Shown in pieces: positions 11,162 to 23,880 of a stretch of 64,000 nt of DNA. This DNA comes from Tomocerus qinae (Eukaryota; Arthropoda; Collembola; Entomobryomorpha; Tomoceridae), in NCBI GenBank assembly GCA_020055645.1, contig CM034546.1:135863875-135927874 (forward strand), in the 5' to 3' direction. The notes under the pieces were generated by a model. It did no database searches. It saw nothing but the letters and a program-made list of their open reading frames with translations, and was not told the origin of the DNA. The position numbers and the translations under genes are program-made. Each line of letters starts with the position of its first letter. Within the stretch, counting starts at the first letter, position 1.

Positions 11162-13937
11162 CTAAAGCAGTATTAAAGTCACCGTGTTGTCAATAATTGC
11201 TTCGTAAACTGCTGGAAATGTTTCCTTAGAGAAAGAAAACATTTGCCAAATGGTGTATTTAAGTGGCTGGAAAGACTTCAAGGTTAGTCTGTCTTCCTTG
11301 CTCGACAGTCTCATTTTCTGCTGTTGTATATATTCAACCGATGATTCATAAATCCCTGATTGTAGACTAATGAAGTACATATTTCCTATCACCGTTGCCA
11401 CCGCCCCTCCACACCAACCAATGTAGAAATGCATTGGGATCTTTCCTTGCATTGTTATCAGAATGTAATTCTCAACAATGTTAATGCTACACAGAAAACT
11501 GATCAAAGTGGGCATTATGTATTCACTGTAACCGATAAACTTTGCAATTGTTAATTGAAGAGTCCGATAGACATATTTTTGTTGCTCCACGGACCAGTCC
11601 TTCATTACTCCTGACCTAAGGAGTAAATAAATATGCATTAATTATCCGGCATTATATAATGTGTACATGAAATTGATGAATGACGATGACAGTGATGGAA
11701 AATATATGTAAGAGTCTGTCCCCCAGAATCAATAAGCATTTTCTTCAGTTTATATTTTTAGGGCTATTTTACATTTCCTTTTTGATTCTCTATACCCGAG
11801 TATACTAAAGGTGGTATAAGATTTATGGTATTAAAAGTGATTTTTTGGAGTTTTGCTACCCTGTTAATAAAATCAAAACATAACCCAAATCATAAACCAT
11901 TAGCAGCATAAAAACATGAATACTATAGGTCCGCCCAAAACCTTTCAAAAACGGGACCCTTCAGGCGCGACAGTTTTTCTAATGCTAGGGAGCGCCCTGA
12001 TTTTTACTTAAAGCAAAATAACATTATAATCGGTAAATTACCTCATAGAAGTAAGCCATTTGGATACGGTGTACAAATACATTGCAAATGGGAAATTTTG
12101 AAACAAGATTGTAGCCCACATGTGATGAAACATCCAGACTTCAAACAGGAAGTTCATCAGCAGCCAAAGAGCATTGATATTTTCACAATCGTCGAAAAGG
12201 GAGACGTAGTAGCGGGGACTGCAAGGCATTTGAAACACAACCGTGGCGTATACAGTCGGTAGAGTTAAACTTGACAATGTCATGCTAATCATGTAAACAC
12301 CCAAGGAAGTTTTCCACCACTTTTCGTCTTTTTCTGCCATTCCAAAGCTACTCACGTACTCTTTAAAAACATCAGTTATTATATTATTATTATTGTTTTA
12401 TGTATTTCAAGGTATTCAAATATATAATCGCAGACTTTTAAAAATCACCCACCTATGTATGTATGTATGGTAGGGGGAACCTAGGAAACCTGCACTTATT
12501 ACGTAACGTAAAACCCCATCCGCAATGTATAACTCAAGTGCTGACTCTAACTAACACTTTCAGGTACCTCCTCCTCCCATCAACTGCACACGTAACATAT
12601 GCACGTTCCTTAAAAGCAAAATACGCATGCGCATGCATGCCTACTTCCTCTTAACCACTGAAATGAGTCGTTTCAAAATATTATAGCATCAAAACATAAT
12701 AGAAATTTACATAAGATGATTATTGGTGATTGAATGGAGATGATTAGCGAAAGGGGACATTTCGAAACATTCGGTATATTAATTAGCATTTCAAAACTGC
12801 TAGCAAAACTCCAAACTGGTTCTGCTATATATATGGACAAATTTATTTGACATTTTTTAATAGAGCTGGTATTACTTTTTACTGCCCCTTTTATTACTTC
12901 GTGCCAGTTTGCACACCTTTTTTGCAAAATTAAATAACTGAGGACTACTATTTTTCCATAAAATTATTTATTTGTATAGTGTACTCATTGGATTTGTACA
13001 TTTTTCTAAAATCTAGGGAATCTTATTTTTTTGATTTTAAATGGGAACTTTTTGGAGTGTTTATTAAAAATGGAGTCTTTCATTGTTCCCTGTATTTGAT
13101 GCTACGATCTACCTACACTACAGTTGTTATATATTGGTTTAGGAACTTCCTTTTGATCAGAATGCTGGCGCCGCAGCTAATTTTTCCAACCGCTGTAGAA
13201 AATTAAAGTATGTTTAAAATATTGTATTTACAATGTAAACATAATAACTAATAACTAATAACCTAAGGCAAATACCGATGATTTTTTTCAGAATTGTTTT
13301 TATTACTGTGATGGGTGGCCTGCTGAATTTCTCTTGATTGCTAGGTTCGCTCCTTTTAGCTGGGTTCACTAGTTTAATTATATAAGGCTAAATATAGTTA
13401 GTGGTAAATATTTCATAGTCTTGACGCAAAAGTTTGTTCATCCTAAATAATTTCCTGGACCGGTGAGGTTTTCATGCTACATTTAATTAAACTTAATTTA
13501 ATTTCGATAGAGCCTGTTGTAGGAAAGTTTGGAAACCCTTCCCGGCAAAATATTGTGAGTTAAAACTTACCGTCCAAATGATGGTCAGTATTTATTATGG
13601 AATTAGGAAACTGCACAGCGATACTAGTATTCTTGAACATGTTCAAGTCGAGCAGAGTTCCAAAGAAAAGACAAGACACCCAAAAGAGGTGGAAATATAT
13701 GTCCATATCTGTGAGTCCGACAGACGAGCCAGCACCTGATCTCTTCAAACCAAACAACAGGAAGATGCAATGCAAGGCATACATTCCTGTTTTTATTTTC
13801 CACCACCGATTTTGTCTTCTGGTTGAAACATAGCGCAATTTGTTTACCTTAGGATCCCACACGAAGGGCACGGATCCGAAGATTTGCATTATCTTCGCTT
13901 GGAGGCTGTAAAGACGCAGGAGTTTTTTGTGATACAT
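11162..13937 (-). CDS. gustatory-receptor-like 7TM chemoreceptor, copy B (intact)
   Basis: A predicted ligand-gated chemoreceptor of the insect gustatory/odorant receptor superfamily, acting in the plasma membrane of sensory neurons. Three exons, 13937-13571, 12360-12042 and 11615-11162, have consensus splice sites (GTAAG donors; AG acceptors at 12361-12362 and 11616-11617), intron phases 1 and 2, and give a 379-aa protein, a normal length for the family. Several hydrophobic segments are visible. The C-terminal region (SFQPL ... SKETFPAVYEAIIDNTVTL) resembles the conserved last helix of arthropod gustatory receptors, though the usual TYhhhhhQF motif is altered. The ATG at 13935-13937 is the first in frame and matches copy A. 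Intron 1 hosts a Helitron-like insertion. Ligand unknown. Confidence 0.82.
12415..13372 (+). mobile_element. Helitron-like non-autonomous element, copy 1
   Basis: A 958-bp insertion in intron 1 of receptor copy B. A second copy lies in reverse orientation at 38661-39620, and a 5' fragment at about 24370-24532. The equivalent intron of copy A is an empty site (AAGATA/TTTAATT), so the edges can be placed: the element begins TTCAAATATATAATCGC and ends GGGTTCACTAG, with no target duplication and with A on the left flank and T on the right. A CTAG end, no duplication and insertion at A/T fit Helitron or Helentron transposition. A weak GCTA...TAGC stem lies just before the CTAG. No Rep/helicase frame is present. 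Confidence 0.65.
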
Positions 13938-16067
13938 TATTGTAATTGTGTAGATCTTTGAAGAAAGTAAAACTTGAAGATTATTAGTGCTATAACTGCA
14001 TGAAATGCAGCAACCTTTATAACAAGTGCTTTCACTCCTGTTATGATTATCTATGCAGTTAATCGCTAACCGTGGTTAATAAATCAAGATCCTAAGCAGC
14101 AAAATTTATGTCTCTTGTTATAATATTCATTTGATTTAATAAATTTATAACAGATGCTTTCTAATCCTACTACTTAATTTTGCAGGTTAAGCAACGACAT
14201 AACCAATGTATTATTAACCTGAGTTAAAAATCATTCTGCTGAACTACGTGACAATCATTGGAGGTATGAAAGTGGAAGCGTTTCCTATTGCAGTGATAAA
14301 CAATTATTCCCTTCTCCTCAGTATACATTTTTCTAGCGATGATGAAGACCAGAGATATGAAAACTTTAATATGTACTTTAATATGTACTTAACCTTACTT
14401 ATTTGAACATACTTTATAATTCATGAAGTAGAAGTCATCAATAGGTTATAATGCCACATGCCACAATAGTATTTGTAGACGGTGCAGGTTGAAATTATCA
14501 GTGTTTTATTATCAAATCAGAGAGAGACAGAATATTATATCATTCGCTTGTTAATTCCCGGCAGCTTTCATTTCATCTAGTAAATTATGCAATAATGCAC
14601 CATTTAATGCTCTGTACATGTTAAAATTAAGCCATCATACTTTGCCTTATCACAATTATGCCATCGTTGTTTAAAGCTAGTTTTCCATAAGGGTTTTGTA
14701 GTTGCAAAATTTAGAGTTGTTGAAATATTAATTGTCTGCTTTAATTAATGTTTAACCTAGGCAGTTACCTGCTGTTGTGCTATTCGAAAGAAACTAAAAT
14801 AGCCTTACTTAAGCTTTGATGTGACAAATACATATAGAAAAGGTAAAAGATTCTTTCTCAACGCTTTCTCAACTTTCGGGGAATCCATATAAAATTAAGT
14901 ACGTACTACATCCATCAATATAAAAGTTAATGAAAAATAATTTTCATAGAGCCGAAAGGAAAGCAGGACTTCTATCAGATAACATGGCTCACTTTTGTAA
15001 GCCTGATGGCGAAGGCGAAACACGAACATTACTCAGAATGAGTATTATTAATTCTTCCCTAATACATTATATGCACTGGGCTACATGAATGGTTACTTAT
15101 CTCAACCTCTACGTCTACCCAGCTTTCACGGAAATAATCTACTACATCACATAATTCATGGTTTATCCACCTTTCGCGTGGCTATAAGATAACACTAAAT
15201 GGACCTTTAGGTTAGGTTATGTTAATCATATTTTGATGATCCATGAAACCAAGAAAACCAATATTAATTAAGCTAATGTACATATTTGCATCATTTCTTA
15301 CAGTGAATAGTGAATAAACCTTAAACGCGGCATCATACACATTTATACATTACTCATAAGTTATATGGCTATTACCATTTTGCAGAACAACAATGAAAAA
15401 TTAAAAGCCATTCTCATTACTTGTGGCATAAATTTATGGCAATGTTATAGCAAACTAGCAAAAGTTGAGTTTGTCTCTACTGTTTAATATAATATATGTT
15501 AGAATTAACTAAGTCTATGGTCGACCGGTTTGCTGATTGCTACATAGTTAGTATTAGTTACTCATATAATAAGAAGACCTACACGTAGTAGTATAATCTA
15601 TAATATATTTTTGATCAAACATCTATAATATTATAATACCACATATGAGCATGTTATCTGAACTTATTGTGCATCGTTTAATTATCTATATCTACTTTAG
15701 TTATTTCGTAAATCTTAGCATAAGGGAAATTGGCATGCAAAAACTACTTAACTGTATTAAACGAAAATTTGGTAATCCATGCCGCAAATGATAATCAAGA
15801 AGGATTTATTCTGCTAAGCTTTAGTTACAATATAGAGTTAGAAGTAAGAAATTGTATTCTTCAATATAGAGTTTGACCTTTTCATTTATTTTTCGATTCG
15901 ACTTTTAGATATTGCTAATTTCGAAAATGGTTAAAGGTCTATAAACCTCATTAGCCTTCAAAAGTTGCTCATTATAGATTATAGACAGATATATCTAGCT
16001 AAATTAGTCAACGTTATTTATTACTCAATGGGTGGAATTACAATTTGAAATACTGGAACCAATCAAA

Positions 16068-19000
16068 ATGTTGTCTGTTTTTCGTCAATGTTATAAACTT
16101 ATACTTACATTAGGAATTCCAATTGTGGCGTCACTAATTTTTCTATGGGATGGTTCGGAAAGGGTAAGAAAGGCAACTGTAATAAATATCCAAACCTAAT
16201 ATTGTTCATGGTTTTATGGTTCAAATCAAGAAATTAAAACATTATTTATATGAAAGGTTAGTTGGCTGATTTCATTTCCAAAACAATCCATTTTTTATTT
16301 ACTAAATTCAAGTGGTTTCATAATTTCTGACGTTTCTATGGTTTTTAATGAATTATTATGAGACATATACCATTACCTTTCATATTTCATGCATTCATTT
16401 TTTGAAAAAGCTTTTAATTTTTTGATTTGAACTGTAAATTAATTTTAGGATATTTCCGGACAACATAAAAGTAGGCAACCAAATAATGTCGCCAGCTACA
16501 AACAACCGCATGGTCTATTTGTTATAACAGTAATGACATTGTATTGGGTTACTGAATGCATTCCTTTAGCAGTCACGTCTTTCGTTCCAGTCATCTTATT
16601 TCCACTCTTTGGAATTCTCAGCAGTGGTAATTTATTCTAAATTAGTAAAAATAAAACAATTTCTAATCCTATTATGAACATTATACGTATTTAAATGAAT
16701 CTTTGAATTTCAGAAGCCGTAGCTTCCGAATTTTTGAAGGACACAATTCTTTTCCTTCTTGGAGGATGCATAATTGCTTTGTCTTTTGAATACTGTAATT
16801 TGCATACCCGAATTGCATTGCGAGTCATATTATCCATTGGAGCCCATATTCCTAATTTACTTTTGGGAATCATGGGAACTGCTATGATGCTAAGTAAGAG
16901 AATTCCAAAATTTGATACCATTCATTTTCACTTCACAACAATTCACATGCATGTACAAATTCCAAAATTCCACAATTATTTTTATACCTTCATACAATTT
17001 GTTCCTGAATATTAAATTGCATGTGGAAGGTATGTGGATGAATAACACTTCTTGTACCAGTATGATGATCCCTTTGGTCAATGTTATCATGGAAGAATTT
17101 AAAAAGGTAAATAATACTATTCTATATTGAATAGTTTTTTTCGAGTTCTTTAAAATTCTTGATTATGTATTTAGACTATGGAATTCGATGACGATCACGG
17201 ATCAACTTTATTAGAAGAGGACGATAATATTCAACTTAATATTATACAAGAATCCCATACCCCGAGGGGTGTTCATTTTAAAAAGGAAATTCAGTTTGCT
17301 AATCTATGTGAATCTGAGGTCGAGACTGAAGGATTTAACTCGTCTAAATCAAGCAGAAGTTATTCGGGTGAGACTGGCTGTAATAATCAAACTGTAGGTC
17401 CAACTCCTTCAATCCTTAATGCGTAAATTGTTTATTCACATTGATTTATCATAATTTTGTGATACAGTGAAAGGATTTATAAATTCTAAATACCTTAAAA
17501 ATATTAATTTATCAATTTACAGAGAAAAAAATCGTAAAAATATTGAAGATAAAATCAGAAATATAAAAATAATGTTTCTCGTAGCAACTGCCTATGCCGG
17601 TAAATTTGTTAATTTTCAATTTTAAAATAGCAAACATTTTTTACTTCATTAACGAATTAAAAATCAATAATTAACGGATGCCAAATAGGCCAAACAAAAA
17701 CCATTGAAATCATAGTCAACTTCATCAGTAATTTATTTTTTGCATTAATTTGAATACACAAACATTTTCTTGATTTGCAGCCAACATTGGAGGAACTGGT
17801 AATTAATTGGAATTTATTTGAAAAAAAGATTTGAATACATTTAATTATTTATTGTTTTAAAATTTTTTTATTTTACAGGGGTAAGCTATTTAACTAAAAA
17901 GTACGACAGGATTAAGTAATTATATAAATAATACTACGTACAATACTACAGGTCATTACTGGAACCGGAACAAACTTGATTGCTGCAGCTCAACTAGATT
18001 TGAAAAGGTTGGTTTTCCTGCAAAGCTTGTTATTTGCTTCAAATTTTAAAAATTTTAAATCAGTATTGTACATGTACTATTATTTATTATCACAACAATG
18101 AATTAGAAATTCTTTTTTAGAGAAGAGTTAAAAGAAAAGAGGGATTTATTTGTCGACCCAGACGGCTGTCTCAACGGAAACTTTCTGCAAATCACTTTTC
18201 TCGATTGGATGTATTTCGCAGTGATTCCGATGCTAATCAATACTTTTATTTGCTGGGTCTACCTCCAGGTGCATTTTCTAGGACTACCAGTCTGGTTTTA
18301 TTTCTGGAGAAAGGCAACGAAGGAGGAGAATGACAAAATTTCCGTGCAGGCCACTGTAGCCAAAAACATTGAGAAAGCTATACGAAAAAAATACGTAGCT
18401 CTCGGCCCACTAAATTTCGATGAGATTGCAGTTTTGATTATTTTTTTAATTATGGTAGTCTTGTGGGTCTTTCGAGATCCGCATATTTTCCCAGGATGGG
18501 GATCTTTTTTTCAGGCAGGCTTGTTAAAGGATGCTACACCAACCCTTTTAATGAGTTCTCTCTTGTTTATTATACCAAGAGATCTTAAGTACTACAAGAA
18601 TTTCATGGCCGGAGGTTGGAAAAGTTTTTATTATTTATTTACGTTTTCTACTATTTTTAAAACGATTCTGATATAAAATCCAATACTACAGGTTTTCAAG
18701 AAGGAATGAAAGATCCGTTGGTGACTTGGCAGTAAGTTTAAATTTTCTAAGACTTTATAATTTGTGATGCCCCTGGAAATTCTATACTTTTTACAGATTT
18801 GTAGCGAAGAAACTCCCGTGGGGACCTTTTCTTTTATTGGGTATAATAAATTAAGCAGATTTTCTCCGAATACTATTTTAACATATGATTAATTGTGATT
18901 TAGGTGGAGGAGGTTGCATGGCGGCTGGATCTAAGGCATCAGGGTTAAATGATGTCATTGGAGATTTGTTGAAGGGAAATGAATTTATAAATTCAGCTGA

Positions 19001-19612
19001 TGCATGGACAATTCTTCTGGTGACACTTGCAATTATTTCTGTATTTACCAGCGTGGCTTCCAATACGGCTACAGCTGCTATCGTTTCTCCCGTTTTGATT
19101 TCCTTGGTTCGTTTATATTTCCATTAGGGGGTTGAAGTTTGTAAGACAGTGATTTCAAATTTTAAAAATCGCGCCATGAAATATACAGGGCATGTCAGGA
19201 CCCGCTTTCGAGGGACCTAACCTAATTAAAACAATGACATTGATAGGTATTTGTGCAACCACTGCCTTACTTCAACCCAATCGGAACATAAAATTGTAAT
19301 TATTTATATAATTTTATTATTTTGAGTATCGATTGTTTTGGACAGGCAATAAGTAAATCTATTCATCCATTATATCTACTGATGCCGCCTACAATTGCCG
19401 CTTCGTATGCATTTGTCCTGCCTGTGTCGACTCCTCCGAATGCAATCGTCTTTGACCAATCTGACATGAAACAAATTGAGATGATGAAACCAGGGATTAT
19501 TGCGACCATTCTTTGTAATCTTGTCCTATTTACATGCACTAACACAATTCTGGAAGTATTCTTTCATTTTCAGTCGTACGATGGAGCATGCAATATGACA
19601 AGGGCTCTATAA
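16068..19612 (+). CDS. SLC13 (INDY-type) Na+/di- and tricarboxylate transporter
   Basis: A multi-pass plasma-membrane transporter for citrate- or succinate-like anions. Fourteen exons: 16068-16163, 16449-16626, 16714-16893, 17030-17106, 17175-17367, 17525-17599, 17781-17798, 17879-17880, 17952-18007, 18121-18614, 18692-18731, 18797-18840, 18904-19106, 19346-19612. All junctions agree in phase and give 640 aa. Family hallmarks are YWVTECIPLAVT, the first SNT-type motif (here M-W-M-N-N-T-S), I-G-G-T-G then T-G-T-G-T-N, the second SNT motif (A-S-N-T-A-T-A) and LPVSTPPNAIVF near the C-terminus. An acidic cytoplasmic loop encoded by exon 5 makes it slightly longer than typical members. The 2-nt exon is discussed under findings. 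Whether transport is Na+-coupled or, as in Drosophila Indy, uncoupled cannot be read from the sequence. Confidence 0.92.
17879..17880 (+). other. predicted 2-nt micro-exon (GG) of the SLC13 gene
   Basis: Between the 18-nt exon (17781-17798) and the exon starting at 17952, joining directly shifts the frame and destroys the conserved T-G-T-G-T-N motif. The dinucleotide GG at 17879-17880 is preceded by a strong pyrimidine tract and ACAG and followed by GTAAGC. Including it gives ACT GGG GTC, that is I-G-G-T-G-V-I-T-G-T-G, which aligns residue by residue with other SLC13 proteins. The flanking introns would be 80 and 71 nt, like the other introns of this gene. Confidence 0.7.
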
Positions 19613-20160
19613 TTCTGCTGATGTTAATTTCATAATAATATTACGAATCAGTTACTGTATACCCGCAGCTCCTAAAATCTTAACTCTAAAAAATACACGA
19701 AAGGAATCTATTTATTCAGTTCAAAGAAATATTAAGTACCCGAGTAACTCGTGTAAGCTATTGCATTTTGCATTATGACCAGATACCATACTAGCGCTGT
19801 TAATCTGAAGCCAACCAAACCAAATATAATTTTGAAAAATATTAAATCATATTGAACACTCTCAAATTTCTATTCTCCCATGTCCACTTTTTCAACAAAA
19901 ACATCTGTTGATTTTCAATTAATGATTTACTATTGGATAATCAATTAATTATGCCATTAGCATACCCCTTTAATAATATAAATTATTAAATTTCAAATAA
20001 AAACGTTTAAAATGATTTTCTTAAAAAATTTGATAGCTTATTACTTTTTTATTTAATTTGAACACTGGAAAACGTTGCCATAAATATTTTTTCAACTGCA
20101 TTTAAAAAGTAGGTATCAATAATTGAAGTTTAAACATTTTCAGCTATATTCTTGGTGATC
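19613..20160. other. convergent intergenic region
   Basis: AT-rich spacer between the 3' ends of the SLC13 gene and the minus-strand zinc-finger gene. I see no gene in it. Confidence 0.4.
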
Positions 20161-21635
20161 CTATTCAGCAACGCTTTTTGAATTTCTGTGACTTTGTAAA
20201 TGTGTCCTGAATGCAGCGTCGTCTTCACAGTACATTTGACAAGCAGAGCACTTGAATCTTTCGTGCTTGTAACGAAAATGTTGCTTTAGTTGACGTATAG
20301 TTTTAAACCCTAGAGCCACGGGACATAATTTACATTTGAACTGTCGGTCATCCTCGTGAATTTTCTTGTGGGTTCTCCAATGCATTGCGAACATAAATCC
20401 AATTTTGCAAATGTCACATTTGTATGGCATGTTGTCGAAATGATTAGCCTCCGTGTGTGACACCCATTCTGATTTGAGCTTGAAAGACTTGTTACACACG
20501 TGACATTGGTACGTCCCAAATCCAACCTTTCCTAAGTGTAACAACTTGTGATTTTCAAAGTAGCGGCGAGTAAATGACTTTCCACAAACATCGCATTCAA
20601 CGGTTTCCCTATTGCAGTCGTGTTTACGAAGTGTCCGGAACCAAGAAAACTTTTTGTTACATTTTGCACAATGGAATTCCGGGCCTCGTCTGAATGTTTT
20701 TGAGTTCGACCCCTTGGCTTCAGCTGCGAATCTTTTGAGATCTGAAATCCATACAAAAAGAATTTTAATTCAAAACAAATTCTAAAAAGGTACATTTATT
20801 CATGATATTATTAATTTTTGCTACTTTTGAAAACTAAATAAGAATTAAAAATAATTAGAAAAGTTTTATTTTGTTTATTGGTGGATGTAATGCCTTGTTG
20901 ATATTCATGACTTTTTTCCAATTTGGTTCCCGGGATAGCATTTGCAATTACGCTATCAAAATCTTGCATGATCATATTGTTGGTGGTGGAGGTTGAGGTA
21001 CATGAAAATGAAACCATTTCTACTGTTTTAAAGTTTTGTTTCCTTCTGCTTTTTGCGGACGTATTTGTTAGAAGAACTTGACCAGGGACATCAAGAGTTG
21101 TTAAATGATTATCCTCATTTTGTACATTTTTTAATGTAGAAGGGCACTCTTCAATATCAATACATTCCACTTCTAGTGTAATTTCGGGCTGTTCTTCAAT
21201 TGGTTTAATTTGAGAATGAACATCTTCCACTTCAATTTCGGTCGGCACTTCACTAATTGGTTTATTCATGGTAACACGAGCCGTTTCTTGTGTTTTAGTT
21301 AGAATCATTGCTCTCTGTCTTTCCCTCTCAACATTAATGAAACTGGTAAATTGTTCAACCAAGCTGGTAATTGTCTCCTTAATTTCTTGCAATTTGGTAT
21401 TTAGTCTTGATAGCTTATTTGCATTATTAAAGCACCAAAAGCAAAATATCGGCCCATCGCACAAAGGATTATCCCATGCAAAGTCAACAAATTCTTTCGG
21501 CAAGTAAGTTTGGCAAATAGCAATAAGTTGTGTTTCCATTATTTTTGAAAGCCAGTTTTCGGGATATTCATATAACTTCCTTTTGTGGCAAAATAAACAT
21601 TTTGTCATACGAGTTGCAGAACCTACCCCTGACAT
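20161..21635 (-). CDS. C2H2 zinc-finger protein with N-terminal ZAD-like module
   Basis: A probable DNA-binding nuclear protein. Exon 1 (21635-20825) encodes a cysteine module with C13-x2-C16 and C65-x2-C68, spaced like a zinc-finger-associated domain (ZAD), then a coiled region and an acidic, low-complexity linker. Exon 2 (20741-20161) encodes six C2H2 fingers, the first with a final Cys in place of His (R-K-H-D-C). The phase-1 intron uses a GTAGCA donor and a TTTCAG acceptor after a pyrimidine tract, giving 463 aa. The donor is the least certain part of the model. It has two exons, unlike the three-exon zinc-finger genes further right, and its N-terminal module is only distantly similar to theirs. 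No target can be inferred. Confidence 0.82.
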
Positions 21636-23035
21636 TATAATTTAGTATTTAGTCCACCTACTACCTACAGTCAACTATTTATAGTTTAAGACTTAATTTA
21701 TGGTATTATTTTAATAAGAAAATGATTTAATGTTTAAATGGAGTTTTCAAATTATATAAAATGTAAAATGAAAACATTTTCCAGTCTAAGCTGTCTAAAC
21801 TTAGCGCTATTTTCATATTTTAGCAGCAATAATAATATCACTCCCAATCACAATCGCCGAAAATTTGTGTTTGGCGCGAATCAAGAAACTAAGAGGCAAA
21901 AATTTAGGAACAGGGCAGGGTGAGAAATTAATCTCTCATAGGTTCCGCCTGCATGATGCGTGTATCGCGTATGCGAATCCGGGACTCTATTCTATACTCT
22001 ATACTCTATAATATAATACTACTTCATTCTTTTTAAAAGCTATAGTATTGAAAATTGTTTTCGAAAAACAGAGTTCTTTTGTTTTGTAGTACTCAAATGC
22101 CTCCCGATATGCATTAAATTTCTATTAAAGATCAATAAGATTTGAGTAATTATAAAATTCAAGGCCAAAATAATTTCCAGGGGGGGGGGGCTTAGAGGTT
22201 AGAGTCCTTGAACCCCCGTTGCTGACATAAAAATTGAATTTGTCCCATTTTCTGCAAAAATTGGCTTAAAATATCAAATAAAATGCATATATGACTTGCT
22301 AGCAATGCTACTAGTTTTTGTTTTTCTCGCAGAATGATTTTATACATAGGATTTCATTGGCTCCACATCAACCAGGTCACTTGCCAAAAATTTTTGATGT
22401 CTGGCATACTGCCATGTTGCATACAGAATTCATTGCGCATGTGTCACTGTCCGTTCATGCCATAGAACAGTCATGTCATGATTGTTTTATTTTGCTGTTA
22501 ACAGGATTAATACTAATATTTAATACAAAGGGCTATAATCTTACGGCGCATTCGTTTCCATATTTTTATTAAAACGATATGTATGGATAACAGGTGAATT
22601 AACAGTACTGATGAAAAGAAACATTTCATGACAAAAATGCATAAAATATAATTTGAAGGTACAAATTGTTAAAAAACTATTGGATCATCTTTACTCTACA
22701 TAAACGTAAAGTGGGACATGCGCATGGAATTCTTTCACTATTCTTGAATAAATGTTTGTATATATGTCCGTAATATTTTGTAACTATTGAGCAAAAGGAC
22801 TAGACTATCAGTACTGAGTCCAATCAACGGTCTCTGAAATTCGGGCCAATGCGCAGTCGCTAGAAATTAACTGATTTCAACATTTTCTAGCACACTTTAT
22901 GTGCTAGGATTCAACTAGTTCTATAATATAATTGTTGCCGATCACAAGTAAACAAGAAAAGTAGATGTGAATATTTGAATGTTAGCGGCAAGTGTAGCAT
23001 AAGTTGTGAGCGGCAGGTATAAACATGTATGAAGT
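21636..23035. other. intergenic region with no recognisable gene
   Basis: Short open frames here (for example 22318-22572) show no family features. A run of G lies at 22181-22190. Nothing else stands out. Confidence 0.4.
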
Positions 23036-23039
23036 GAGA

Positions 23040-23880
23040 ATGTCGGTGGAGGCATTGGCACATTTAGCCGTTTTGAAATGGCTAACTAAAAGCTAGCTAA
23101 ATTTTGGGCTAAAATGTTTGGTGGAGACATTGGCACATTTAGCCGTTCTCAACGGCTAGCTAAAAGCTAGCTAAAGTTTCGGCTAAAAAAGTTAGGTTAA
23201 AAAAGTTAGATTTCCTAAGGTTAGGTTAAATGGAGGTTAGGTTACATTTTAGCCGTTTTCAAACGGCTAGCTAAAAGCTAGCTAAAGATTCGGCTAAAAA
23301 GGTTAGGTTGGAAAGGTTAGGTTAATTTAGCAGTTTTCAAACGGTTAGCTAAAATTTCGGCTAAATTTTTGGTGGAGGCATTGGTGCATTTAGTCGACTA
23401 ACTAAAAGCTAACTAAAAGTTTGGCTAACTAAATTGTTCAATTGCTCCACAAATATAGATTTAGATAGATAGTAGAAAATAGTTTAAGTGATACTGAATT
23501 GTTAAAATATCATGTGATTGAATTGTGTATGTTATTGTTAGATTGTAAGTGGAGTAGTAGGGAGGTTGCTAGTACGTCGGCACCGACCCCTTATGTATAA
23601 TTGAATGTGTTGAGTGTGTGTAACTAGAGTAGTTGACTCCTGTGCTTGAACGTCCGCACTGGGGGTAACGTCCGTTCTGAAATCGCTCGCTTAAGTTCCT
23701 CTCTGAAGTCTCTCTCTCTCAGAAGTTCCTGGTGGAGGCTTGGGTACGTTTAGTCATTTTAAAAAGGCTAACTAATTGCCAACTAGAAATTTGACTAAAC
23801 TTTCAGTGGAACCTTTGGTACGTTTAGCCGTTTTGAAATGGCTAACTAAAAGCTAGCTAAGGTTTTGGCTAAAAGTGTTT
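23040..23880. repeat. degenerate tandem repeat with internal palindromes
   Basis: Several irregular copies, about 70-115 bp apart, of a unit beginning GGTGGAGGCATTGGCAC and containing TTTAGCCGTTTTGAAA and the palindrome GCTAGCTAAAAGCTAGC. The units are separated by AGGTTAGGTTA stretches. It is non-coding. Beyond it, to about 24360, lies unclassified sequence containing an AATAAA signal; a decayed LTR is possible but unproven. Confidence 0.65.

Larger units (their letters stand above)
9946..15870. repeat. tandem segmental duplication, right copy (B)
   Basis: The second copy of the receptor-bearing unit, in direct orientation to copy A. It carries a 958-bp Helitron-like insertion in intron 1 that copy A lacks, and it lacks the intron-1 expansion of copy A. 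Homology to copy A is lost between about 10820 and 11745, where its last receptor exon lies. Confidence 0.85.

Noticed and set aside
13597..13833. Open frames opposite receptor exon 1 (also 7886-8071)
   Set aside because: They are antisense shadows of a strongly supported receptor exon.
16890..17130. Overlapping open frames on both strands within the SLC13 gene
   Set aside because: They read through intron 16894-17029; only 17030-17106 is needed for the transporter.
23200..23340. TTAGG-containing stretches resembling telomere repeats
   Set aside because: The motifs are scattered within a different minisatellite unit and do not form a regular TTAGG array.
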